8,104 nucleotides of DNA from contig JADLHR010000006.1 of the NCBI GenBank assembly GCA_020848665.1, positions 1-8,104 of the forward strand, given 5' to 3'. Numbering within the stretch: position 1 is the first letter of the stretch; every line of letters begins with the position of its first letter. Shown here one piece after another: positions 1 through 6,202 of the stretch. The translations under genes and the position numbers were made by a program. Below the pieces are notes generated by a model, which saw nothing but the letters and a program-made list of their open reading frames with translations, was not told where the DNA came from and searched no databases. Source of the stretch: Anaerolineae bacterium. Its GTDB lineage: Bacteria > Chloroflexota > Anaerolineae > Aggregatilineales > Aggregatilineaceae.

Positions 1-1974
1 AATCCCTCCGAAACCGGCATTGCAGACCTTGAAGAGGACGCCTCCGACGACGTATTGTCTGACGCGGACCTGGCCGATCCGATGACGTGGCTGGACAGCC
101 TGACCGCGCGCCCTGAAAGCGCCGACGCCGATTTTTTGGCGGAGATCGGGCGGGCGGCGGGTGAGCCGGTCGAGCTTGACCGGGGCTGGCTCGATCAGGA
201 CCGTGTCGCTCCTGTCTTGCCGCCGCTCGATGATGACCGCCAGCCGGAGTTCGATTTCGACATGCTCGAGGACCTTGACCTGGACGGGTTCGGCGATCTG
301 GACCTGGACGCGATCCTTGGACAGGTTGGCGAGAGTGTTCCGGCGGAGGCGGATGCTGTCGCATTTCAGGAGCCGCCAGAAGGCTGGCTGGGCGAACTTG
401 CCCCGCCTCAACAAGAAGGAGCGGCGCGTTTCGAGGAGGCAGCGCCCGCTGGAGCGCCGGACGAGTCTGATCTGCGCGCCGCTGCCAGCACTGATGCGAC
501 CGATTTTGGCTCAAATATCGAGGCTGAAGCACAGAGCGCAGCCGAGTGGTCCGAGGAGGAGATGCTGGGCGGCGCCGACCCGATGAAGTGGCTCGAAACG
601 CTGGCGCGGCGCCAGGGCGCGAATCCCGACGAGCTGACCACGGAAGCCGATCTGGAGATTCCTGAACTGCCTCCGGATACCGTGGTCGATGAGCCTGGGT
701 ACACCGAGTACTCACCGTTCGGTATCCTGCCGCCGCGCCGGGACGAGGTGCCCCGTGCTGAGCCGGTAGGCTTCGCAATGGATGTGCGCGCCGGAGCCGA
801 GCCGGAGATGGCGCCAGAATTGGACGCGGTCAGCCACTCACTGGGCTGGTTGTCAGAGATGATCGGCGAGCCATCTGGCGATATGGGCATGTGGCTCGCC
901 GTCGAGGATACGTTTGTTGAGCGCGAGTTACGAGCCGACGATGAGCCTGGCGAACCTGAAGCCTTCGACCACGCGCGACAGGGCGAGGAAGCAGACGTCC
1001 TGGCCGGGATGACTGACGAGGAGATCGAGCAGGCGCTGCTTCGGAGCGAGTTAACGGGCGAGCAGGAGCTTGCCTGGCTGCGACGGACCGCCCACAAGCA
1101 GGCTCAGGTGTTTAACGATGCGCTGGCGGTCGAGGATGCAGAGGATAGCATCGAAGATGTCGAACCGGCTGAGCCGGGCGAGATTCCACCCTGGTTGCAG
1201 CAGATGCGGGATGCAGACGCCGCCGAGGATGTTGCGGCGCTGGAAGCAGACGCCGCCGCCTGGTTCGAAGAACAGGCCGAGGAAGCTTCGGACAGCGGAG
1301 AAATGGACGAACCGGCGCTGGACGCGCTCGGCATCAGCGAGGCTGAGTTGGCGGCTTTTTTTGAAGACGGGATCAACGCCGAGGCGGCGCTGGAAGACGC
1401 CGGACTGGCTGAAGCGCCGCTGGCCGAGGCAGCGCCGGTTGAGATGCCCGACTGGCTGGTCGAAGCCGAGGACGAAAGCGCGGTTGACGCGCAGCTACCC
1501 GCCTGGCTGAGCGCGGCGGAACCGGACGAGATCGCGTCCGAAGAAGTCCCGGACTGGCTGAGCGAACTGGGAGAGGATGCGGGCGAAACCGAGCGCGCCG
1601 CCACAACACCCTACGCGGCTCTGTCTTCGGAACCGGAAGTGAGCGCCCCGGCGCGTGAGCCGGTCATTCCGGACAGCGAGCTTTTTGCCAGCTACCGGCA
1701 GCGACTGGACGAGGAGCCGGGCGATTTTGCCAGCCGCCTCGCGCTAGCGCGGACGCTTCGCGCGCATGGCGAGGTCGCGCCGAGCCTCGACCATTACGAG
1801 ACGCTGGTCGAAAACGTGCAGTTGCTGGATGACGTGGCGAACGATCTGGCGCTGCTGGTGGACGAGCAGCCGACCCTGCCACGCGCGCGGCGGCTGCTTG
1901 GCGACAGTTTGATGCGGCGGGGCCGGTTGCAGGATGCGCTCGATGCCTATCGGGCGGCGCTGGAACGGCTGTAA
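1..1974 (+). CDS. Acidic WL-motif repeat protein with C-terminal TPR (5'-partial)
   Basis: The reading frame is open from the first base, so the gene starts upstream. A TTG at 55 is a possible start codon but has no Shine-Dalgarno, and the acidic composition continues before it, so it is probably internal. The visible 657 residues are very rich in Asp, Glu and Ala and are probably disordered and cytoplasmic; no signal peptide or membrane segment is seen. A short Trp-Leu motif recurs, with Trp codons at 88, 187, 385, 589, 847, 892, 1075, 1192, 1453, 1504 and 1555. It often reads P-x-W-L (PPWLQ, MPDWL, LPAWL, VPDWL) or D-P-M-x-W-L (76-93 and 577-594). About 100 C-terminal residues (1672-1971) form TPR-like helical hairpins, for example the segment ending DALDAYRAALERL. 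Related WL-repeat/TPR proteins are, as I recall, common in Anaerolineae. The function is unknown; a scaffold whose WL motifs bind partners is inference. The TAA stop lies 104 bp before ndk. Confidence 0.85.
   Translation, partial: NPSETGIADLEEDASDDVLSDADLADPMTWLDSLTARPESADADFLAEIGRAAGEPVELDRGWLDQDRVAPVLPPLDDDRQPEFDFDMLEDLDLDGFGDLDLDAILGQVGESVPAEADAVAFQEPPEGWLGELAPPQQEGAARFEEAAPAGAPDESDLRAAASTDATDFGSNIEAEAQSAAEWSEEEMLGGADPMKWLETLARRQGANPDELTTEADLEIPELPPDTVVDEPGYTEYSPFGILPPRRDEVPRAEPVGFAMDVRAGAEPEMAPELDAVSHSLGWLSEMIGEPSGDMGMWLAVEDTFVERELRADDEPGEPEAFDHARQGEEADVLAGMTDEEIEQALLRSELTGEQELAWLRRTAHKQAQVFNDALAVEDAEDSIEDVEPAEPGEIPPWLQQMRDADAAEDVAALEADAAAWFEEQAEEASDSGEMDEPALDALGISEAELAAFFEDGINAEAALEDAGLAEAPLAEAAPVEMPDWLVEAEDESAVDAQLPAWLSAAEPDEIASEEVPDWLSELGEDAGETERAATTPYAALSSEPEVSAPAREPVIPDSELFASYRQRLDEEPGDFASRLALARTLRAHGEVAPSLDHYETLVENVQLLDDVANDLALLVDEQPTLPRARRLLGDSLMRRGRLQDALDAYRAALERL
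1672..1971 (+). other. TPR-like domain at C-terminus of the WL-motif protein
   Basis: This is the only part of the long acidic protein with regular amphipathic helices. The TPR consensus pattern of small and aromatic residues can be seen in two places: a unit around SRLALARTLRAHGEVAPSLD, and a final unit containing LLGDSLMRRGRLQDALDAYR. Between them is a less regular pair of helices. TPRs bind peptide segments of partner proteins. The partner here is unknown. Confidence 0.65.
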
Positions 1975-1992
1975 TCTGCCACTGATATGCGC

Positions 1993-1998
1993 TATAAT
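1993..1998 (+). promoter_or_regulatory. Candidate -10 element (TATAAT) for ndk
   Basis: A perfect TATAAT lies 19 bp after the stop of the acidic protein gene and 80 bp before the ndk GTG. No good TTGACA-like -35 is found at 16-18 bp; the best is CTGTAA at 1969, with 3 of 6 matches. TG at 1988-1989 is two bases too far upstream for a true extended -10. The predicted transcript would start near 2005, giving ndk a leader of about 74 nt. Confidence 0.5.
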
Positions 1999-2011
1999 TC
2001 GCGGAAGGTGC

Positions 2012-2037
2012 GCGGGCTGGGCGAAACCCCGGCCCGC
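2012..2037 (+). promoter_or_regulatory. GC-rich hairpin in the ndk leader
   Basis: A 10-bp stem (2012-2021 pairing with 2028-2037, one G-U pair, the rest G-C) encloses a 6-nt loop CGAAAC. It lies downstream of the candidate -10 and upstream of the ndk ribosome binding site, so it would be near the 5' end of the ndk mRNA. No T-tract follows (TGCTTGCC), so it does not look like an intrinsic terminator for the preceding gene. It could stabilise the mRNA 5' end or regulate expression; both are inference. Confidence 0.55.
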
Positions 2038-2068
2038 TGCTTGCCTGGGCATTAATCGGAACCAAGCG

Positions 2069-2073
2069 AGGAG
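2069..2073 (+). promoter_or_regulatory. Shine-Dalgarno AGGAG of ndk
   Basis: AGGAG (within GAGGAGA) lies 5 nt before the GTG at 2079. It decides the GTG start, because no ATG lies nearby in frame. Confidence 0.8.
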
Positions 2074-2078
2074 ATATC

Positions 2079-2528
2079 GTGGAGCGGACACTGATTATTG
2101 TCAAGCCGGACGGCGTGCAGCGCGGACTGACTGGCGAGATTATTCGGCGGCTTGAAACGCCTGGTCTGCGCATTGTCGGGATGAAATTCATGCAGGTCAG
2201 CCGCGAACTGGCTGCGGAGCATTACAAGGAACACGTCGGTAGGCCATTCTATCCGGGCCTGCTGGACTACATCACCTCGACGCCGGTCGTCGTGATGGCG
2301 CTGGAAGGGCCTCGTGCGGTGGACATCGCGCGCGCCGTGATCGGCAAGACCGATCCGCTGGATGCCACACCTGGCACGATCCGCAGCGATCTGGCGTTGA
2401 TGAAGGGGCGCAATCTGGTGCACGGGTCTGACTCCGCCGGGAGCGCCGAGCGCGAGCTTGCGTTGTGGTTCAGGCCAGAGGAACTGATCAGCTGGCAACG
2501 CGACAGCGAGCGTTGGCTCGTCGAATAG
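2079..2528 (+). CDS. ndk: Nucleoside diphosphate kinase
   Basis: This enzyme transfers the gamma-phosphate from ATP to NDPs or dNDPs through a phosphohistidine intermediate, balancing cytosolic NTP pools. The 149-residue length is close to the family's usual 140-150. Visible signatures are the N-terminal ERTLIIVKPDGVQR with the ATP-contact Lys9, HYKEH with Tyr49, the GKTDP loop with Thr91, PGTIR with Arg102, and the catalytic block RNLVHGSDS with Asn112 and phosphorylated His115, followed by ERELALWF. LEGPRAV differs slightly from the common LEGENAV but should not affect catalysis. The GTG start is set by AGGAG at 2069-2073, 5 nt upstream, and by alignment of the conserved beta-1 strand. A promoter-like TATAAT and a hairpin lie in its leader, and an intrinsic terminator closes it, so it appears to be a single-gene transcription unit. 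The identification is secure. Confidence 0.98.
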   Translation: MERTLIIVKPDGVQRGLTGEIIRRLETPGLRIVGMKFMQVSRELAAEHYKEHVGRPFYPGLLDYITSTPVVVMALEGPRAVDIARAVIGKTDPLDATPGTIRSDLALMKGRNLVHGSDSAGSAERELALWFRPEELISWQRDSERWLVE

Positions 2529-2561
2529 CGTTCTGCGCCTCGTCCAACGCAACTGTTCAAA

Positions 2562-2603
2562 CAGCACGCGAGAGATCACCGGGATTCTCGCGTGCTGCTT
2601 TTT
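2562..2603 (+). terminator. Rho-independent terminator of ndk
   Basis: A perfect 12-bp inverted repeat, CAGCACGCGAGA at 2562-2573 and its complement at 2586-2597, encloses a 12-nt loop. A C and then TTTTT (2599-2603) follow directly. It lies 33 bp after the ndk stop and 22 bp before the end of the convergent rsfS gene. On the minus strand only a weak T-run (TTTGAA, from 2556-2561) follows, so it may also act, less efficiently, as the terminator of the thpR-rsfS transcript. Confidence 0.88.
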
Positions 2604-2625
2604 GCTGCGCTTGCCCGGACAGGGC

Positions 2626-2973
2626 CTACTGAATTCGCACCATGACCGGGGCTTCGCGCCAAAGCCCCTCTAAATCATAATAGGTGCGCTTTTCCGGCAG
2701 AAAGGCGTGCACGACCACGTCACCATAGTCCATCAGAACCCAGCCGTTTGTCGCGTTACCTTCTGTGCGCCAGGGGAGGACGTTGAAGCGGTCTTTCAGT
2801 TCTTGGTCGATATGCTCAATGATTGCCTTGAGCTGCCGGTCGCTGTTGCCACTCAGGACCACGAAAAAATCCGTGATGGGGGAAATCTGGCGCATGTCCA
2901 TCAGGACGACGCTTTCGCCCTTTTTGTCCGAGGCGAGATCGACGATAGTGCGAGCTAGTTCAACCGGGTCCAG
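2626..2973 (-). CDS. rsfS: Ribosomal silencing factor RsfS (DUF143), CTG start
   Basis: RsfS binds ribosomal protein uL14 on the 50S subunit and blocks joining of the 30S subunit, lowering translation in starvation or stationary phase (family knowledge). The 115-residue product shows the whole family pattern: ELARTIVDLASDKKGE at residues 5-20, ITDFFVVLSGNSDRQ at 33-47, LMDYGDVVVHAF at about 80-91, and YYDLEGLW at 98-105. The first ATG in frame (2899-2901) would remove 24 residues, including the conserved N-terminal helix. Between the upstream in-frame TGA and that ATG there is no ATG, GTG or TTG. A CTG at 2971-2973 lies 7 nt after AAGGAGG, which makes it the likely start. The gene follows thpR after 39 bp, so it is probably co-transcribed. 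The identity is firm; the start rests on family alignment plus the Shine-Dalgarno position. Confidence 0.93.
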   Translation of the reverse strand: MDPVELARTIVDLASDKKGESVVLMDMRQISPITDFFVVLSGNSDRQLKAIIEHIDQELKDRFNVLPWRTEGNATNGWVLMDYGDVVVHAFLPEKRTYYDLEGLWREAPVMVRIQ

Positions 2974-2980
2974 TGTGCTG

Positions 2981-2987
2981 CCTCCTT
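2981..2987 (-). promoter_or_regulatory. Near-perfect Shine-Dalgarno AAGGAGG of rsfS
   Basis: On the minus strand AAGGAGG is followed by 7 nt (CAGCACA) and then CTG. This spacing is ideal for a start at 2973 and much too far (about 80 nt) from the first in-frame ATG. It is the main evidence for initiation at the non-standard CTG codon. Confidence 0.8.
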
Positions 2988-3012
2988 CGTTTGATCACCG
3001 TTGTGGCTTATT

Positions 3013-3636
3013 TTAGCACGACTCTTCACCTGTGTCAGGCGGCGCGCCGGTACCGCGCAGCAAAGCGCGATACAGTTCGCTGTAGACCGCGCCTTCGGGT
3101 TGCAGCTCGCTCCGCATCAGGCTGACGCTGGTTACCCGCCACGTCTGCCGGTCGTACTGTCGCGCGCGGATCACTTGCGCGCCTAGCGCCGACGCCTGGG
3201 TGGAGGAAGCCTCGCGCCGCACGCGCCCCAAAGTCAGGTGTGGACTGAAGGGACGATCCTCAGTCGGATACCCCAGCGGCGCGATCTGCCGTTCGATCTC
3301 GTTGCGCAGCGTGTGGAGCGCAGGCAGCTCTCTGGACAGCCCAATCCATACCACGCGCGGCCTGCGCACGCTTGGGAAACATCCCAGGTCGGACAGCGAC
3401 AGCTCGAACGGCGGCCCGGCGCTGGCAGCAGTTTGTAGGGCGCTTTCAAGTTCAGCGCGTTGAAGGGAGGGCGCGTCGCCCAGGAATTTCAGCGTCAGGT
3501 GGATACCGCCGGGATCTACCCATCGAACAACGCCGTGCGGGGTGTTTGCGCGCAGGGTTCGCTGGATCTCCGCCAGGGCTGCCAGGACGCCTGAGGGGAG
3601 GGTGGTCGCAATAAACAATCTCCAGGTCTCGGCCAT
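3013..3636 (-). CDS. thpR: RNA 2',3'-cyclic phosphodiesterase / 2'-5' RNA ligase family (ThpR)
   Basis: This is a member of the 2H phosphoesterase superfamily. Family members hydrolyse RNA 2',3'-cyclic phosphate to a 2'-phosphate and can, in reverse, join tRNA halves through a 2'-5' bond in vitro. The 207-residue product carries both catalytic H-x-T-x motifs, HLTL at residues 46-49 (IHLTLKFLG) and HLTL at 133-136 (FSPHLTLGRV). It also has the typical N-terminal WRLFIATTLP and a central RRPRVVWIGL strand. The frame stays open 79 codons upstream, but that part is unlike the family. The ATG at 3636 has AAAGGA 6-7 nt upstream (3643-3648) and begins exactly where homologues begin, so it was chosen. 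The C-terminal tail GTGAPPDTGEESC is nonconserved. rsfS follows on the same strand after 39 bp, and a bitopic TPR gene is transcribed divergently upstream. Confidence 0.95.
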   Translation of the reverse strand: MAETWRLFIATTLPSGVLAALAEIQRTLRANTPHGVVRWVDPGGIHLTLKFLGDAPSLQRAELESALQTAASAGPPFELSLSDLGCFPSVRRPRVVWIGLSRELPALHTLRNEIERQIAPLGYPTEDRPFSPHLTLGRVRREASSTQASALGAQVIRARQYDRQTWRVTSVSLMRSELQPEGAVYSELYRALLRGTGAPPDTGEESC

Positions 3637-3673
3637 GCGTGTTCCTTTGCTTGCATGCTGCCCACCAGGCGCC

Positions 3674-3679
3674 AGTATA
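3674..3679 (-). promoter_or_regulatory. Candidate -10 (TATACT) for thpR-rsfS
   Basis: On the minus strand TATACT (5 of 6 matches to TATAAT) lies 37 bp upstream of the thpR ATG, in the divergent intergenic region. No convincing -35 is found 16-18 bp further up, so this is a weak call based on position and one hexamer. Confidence 0.3.
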
Positions 3680-3737
3680 GCGCGTCCGCAGGGCTGCTGC
3701 ATTCGCTGCTGGCAGGTGGCAGATGACCTTCGGTCGA

Positions 3738-3767
3738 TTGTCCGCTCTCGGTGTCTTATTGTACAAT
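3738..3767 (+). promoter_or_regulatory. Sigma-70-type promoter for the bitopic TPR gene
   Basis: TTGTCC (3738-3743, 4 of 6 matches to TTGACA), an 18-bp spacer and TACAAT (3762-3767, 5 of 6) form a plausible promoter. The predicted transcript start is near 3774, about 33 nt before the ATG at 3807. The rest of the 170-bp divergent region (3637-3806) shows no other gene or clear operator. Confidence 0.55.
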
Positions 3768-3806
3768 GGCCTCGTGTCGCCGATCGTATCCCCAGGGTAA
3801 TGACGC

Positions 3807-6176
3807 ATGACCCAGGATCAAGCCAAATTGCTGCTGCGGCAGGGAATTGCCGCTGCCAAAGATGGGCGGGCAACGGACGCGCGTGATCTGCTGCGGCAGG
3901 CGGTTCGCCTGAACTCGAAAGACGAGATGGCCTGGCTGTGGCTCAGCAGCGTCGCCCCTAACGATCGCGAGCGTATCTTCTGTCTGAAGCAAGTTCTCGC
4001 CCTGAATCCGCAGCACGAATTTGCGCTGAAGGGCCTGGCGGCGCTCGGTTATGAACCGCAGCCAGCGGATGAAGTCACGCAGGAAATCTCCGTTCCGCTG
4101 CTCAGGGAAGAAAAGCACGCGCGCATTCTGCCTCTCCTCGACGATTTGCTGCGCACGTATCAAGCAGAACCGGAGAGCCACGATGGATTGGCGTGGACGA
4201 GCAAGTCTCGCCGCCGGTATGGCGAGGGCGCGGCGCGGCGCCTGAAGCAGGCGACCGTCGCGGCGGCTGTTCTGGTGATCGCCGGGCTGGTGGTGGGCAG
4301 CGCGCTTCTGGCCGATACCCTGGGGTTGTTTCGTGAGGATGGGTTGGCGGCGGTGGTCTACCGGCCAGTGCACACGGCCACACCGACGCCGACCATGACG
4401 CCAACTCCCGGTTTCGGCCCGACGCCAACGCCGTTCCCGGAGCGGCTGAGCGTTGGCGCGACGCGTGTCCCTTCCGATCTCGGTCCAGCCGGGAGCATCT
4501 ATGGGCTGGCGACGCCGACGCCGATGTACCCCGAATTCGATTCCAGCGTCCAGCGCCGAATCGAACCGGCGGTTGGACTGTACTCCATTGGGCGCTTTCC
4601 CCAGGCGCAAAGCGATCTGGCGACGGCGCAAGCTTCCTACGAAGGTCAGTGCTATCCCGCGCTCGTCTACTATCACGCGCTCAGCTATGCGGACCAGGGC
4701 GGCACCACGAATCTGAACGCGGCGGCGCGGCTGCTCGAAGATGGCCTGGCGTACACGCCGCCCGGCGGGCGCTATCGCGGCGAAGCCTACGACTCATGCC
4801 CCAACTCGCCGCTCCTGCACGCGGGATTGGCGGAGGTCCGGCTGCGCCAGGGGCGCGCTTCGCAGGCGTATGCTCTTACCCAACAGGCGCTCGCAGCCGA
4901 TCCGGGGCTGACGGTGGCAAGCCTGACGAAAGCTACGATCGAGCAGACGCGCGGCGATCTGGATCAGGCCGCTCAAACGCTGCAAGACGCCCTGGCGCTC
5001 AGCCCGCGTGACACGCGCCTGCTGATCCGGCTGAGTGACCTGGCGCTGGCGCAGGGGCGCGCCAACGCTGCCCTGGAATACGCGGGGAAGGCGCTCTATG
5101 TTGATCCGCTGCTGTTGCCCGCGCTCGGAGCGCAGGCTCGCGCCTATCTGGCGCTGGCCGTGGCTGCGTCCGGCTCAAATGCGACGGCGCGTATCGAGTA
5201 TTACGGATTGGCGGCGCACAGCGCGCAGGCGCTTACGCTGTACTATCCGGGTGACGCAGAAGGATACCTGCTGCTGGCTGAGGCGCGCTTGGGAGAGCAG
5301 AATTTCGATCAGGCCGAAGCGGCGCTAAACCGGCTTCTTGCGATTGACGACGCGGCTTTTCAGGATCGAAACGCGGATAATCTGCGGCGTGCGTATCAGT
5401 TGCGAGGCGAGTTGTACGAGCGCCAGGGGCGCGCCGATCTGGCAGCGCGCGATCTGCGCCGCGTCGGGCAGGCTGCAACCGGGGATGTAACGGCCGTCAC
5501 CGACCGGCTGCTGGCGCTCGATCTGGCCGAGGGCGCATACGACGATGCCGCGCTGCAGCTTGCTGCGCTGCTGGATCGCTCGCCACGAGCGGCGGCGTCC
5601 GAATACCGGCTGCTCGATGCACGGCTGCACGTCGAAATCTGCATGTACTCGGCGCTCGACGACCTCAACTGCGACTTCATGCAGGCGCTGGACCTGCTGG
5701 ACAATGAGTTTATCGAGGCGCTACCAGCCGGGCAGCAGCCGGAGGCGCGCTCGCTGCGTGCGCAGGCGCAGTATTGGAGCAACAAGCAGCGGAATCTGCC
5801 AGCGGCGATCGGGCGCGCAGCGTATCAGACAGCGCTAGAAGACCTGACTCTGGCGCTGGCCGGACGCGACGCGGCGATCGACCATTATTTTCGCGGGCTG
5901 GTGCTGGCCGAAATGGGCGAGCCGGGCGCGGCGTTGGCCGAGCTGCACTGGGTGCGCTTCTGGAGCGCGTACTATCCGTACCCATTCTTGCCGGCGGACT
6001 TTGACCAGCGGGTGCTGGCGGTCGAAACGCGGGCGGCGGAAGCTCGCGCAGCCGAGACAGCGCCGGAAACGGAACCCGGGCTGGAGCGCGAAACACTGAC
6101 TCCGTCCGCGCGCGCAACGCCGTCAGCCACACCGGCCGAGGTCGTTCCGTTCGAGCAGCGGCCTCAACTGCCATAA
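3807..6176 (+). CDS. Bitopic membrane protein with TPRs on both sides of the membrane
   Basis: This 789-residue protein has a cytoplasmic TPR-like head (residues 1-81, including AKLLLRQGIAAAKDGRATDA and a Trp-rich AWLWLSSVAPNDRERIFCLK). A basic stretch (RRRYGEGAARRLK, 135-147) precedes one transmembrane helix (about 149-175). The positive-inside rule therefore places the N-terminus in the cytoplasm and the rest outside. A Thr-Pro linker (TPTPTMTPTP to TPTPF, 192-210) then leads to a long TPR array (about 250-720), with clear units near 340-365, 373-400, 405-433, 485-512 and 530-556. The C-terminus is again Thr/Pro/Ala-rich (about 750-789). There is no catalytic motif and no cleavable signal peptide, because the TM is internal. 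It is probably a scaffold linking cytoplasm and envelope; the partners are unknown. The ATG start has only a weak AGGG 9 nt upstream, but the TPR begins right after it. Confidence 0.9.
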   Translation: MTQDQAKLLLRQGIAAAKDGRATDARDLLRQAVRLNSKDEMAWLWLSSVAPNDRERIFCLKQVLALNPQHEFALKGLAALGYEPQPADEVTQEISVPLLREEKHARILPLLDDLLRTYQAEPESHDGLAWTSKSRRRYGEGAARRLKQATVAAAVLVIAGLVVGSALLADTLGLFREDGLAAVVYRPVHTATPTPTMTPTPGFGPTPTPFPERLSVGATRVPSDLGPAGSIYGLATPTPMYPEFDSSVQRRIEPAVGLYSIGRFPQAQSDLATAQASYEGQCYPALVYYHALSYADQGGTTNLNAAARLLEDGLAYTPPGGRYRGEAYDSCPNSPLLHAGLAEVRLRQGRASQAYALTQQALAADPGLTVASLTKATIEQTRGDLDQAAQTLQDALALSPRDTRLLIRLSDLALAQGRANAALEYAGKALYVDPLLLPALGAQARAYLALAVAASGSNATARIEYYGLAAHSAQALTLYYPGDAEGYLLLAEARLGEQNFDQAEAALNRLLAIDDAAFQDRNADNLRRAYQLRGELYERQGRADLAARDLRRVGQAATGDVTAVTDRLLALDLAEGAYDDAALQLAALLDRSPRAAASEYRLLDARLHVEICMYSALDDLNCDFMQALDLLDNEFIEALPAGQQPEARSLRAQAQYWSNKQRNLPAAIGRAAYQTALEDLTLALAGRDAAIDHYFRGLVLAEMGEPGAALAELHWVRFWSAYYPYPFLPADFDQRVLAVETRAAEARAAETAPETEPGLERETLTPSARATPSATPAEVVPFEQRPQLP
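4251..4331 (+). other. Predicted transmembrane helix of the bitopic TPR protein
   Basis: Residues 149-175 form an uninterrupted run of Ala, Val, Leu, Ile and Gly (AVLVIAGLVVGSALLA at its core). It is preceded by six Arg or Lys within 13 residues and followed by an acidic pair (ED). This suggests a single N-in, C-out anchor. Confidence 0.8.
4374..4442 (+). repeat. Thr-Pro repeat linker in the bitopic TPR protein
   Basis: Codons for Thr and Pro alternate (ACNCCN repeats) just outside the membrane helix. Shorter copies recur at 4509-4523 (ATPTP) and near the C-terminus. Such linkers are typical extracytoplasmic spacers in Chloroflexota proteins, from general knowledge, and may be glycosylated; that last point is inference. 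Confidence 0.7.
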
Positions 6177-6202
6177 ACAACAAGGGCAGTCGCGCTGGTG
6201 CG

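Noticed and set aside
1213..1257. Direct repeat GCAGACGCCGCC (two copies, 33 bp apart)
   Set aside because: It is in frame in a low-complexity Asp/Ala stretch and is explained by codon and residue bias, with no sign of a mobile or regulatory repeat.
408..1604. Long antisense open frames (229 and 166 codons) rich in Ser and Ala opposite the acidic protein gene
   Set aside because: Their Ser/Ala bias is what the complement of Asp/Glu/Ala codons produces in GC-rich DNA. No family motif or ribosome binding site was recognised, and the plus-strand frame has clear repeated motifs.
2012..2037. Hairpin as the terminator of the first gene
   Set aside because: The stem is strong, but the following bases TGCTTGCC lack a T-tract and it lies after a perfect TATAAT, so a leader structure is the better reading.
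2052..2579. 175-codon minus-strand frame across ndk and its terminator
   Set aside because: It lies wholly opposite ndk, which has every catalytic residue, and includes the ndk terminator hairpin. No independent support.
3637..3873. Upstream extension of the thpR frame by 79 codons
   Set aside because: The extension does not resemble the ThpR family, overlaps the promoter and start of the divergent gene, and the ATG at 3636 has a Shine-Dalgarno and matches the family start.
3756..4676. 306-codon minus-strand frame opposite the start of the bitopic TPR gene
   Set aside because: It is Arg/Gln/Pro-rich without domain signals and covers the promoter and N-terminus of a well-supported gene, so it is a frame shadow.
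6177..6202. Possible terminator between the convergent TPR and SCO1664-family genes
   Set aside because: Only a 4-bp GCGC/GCGC stem (from about 6192) is present and no T-tract follows on either strand.
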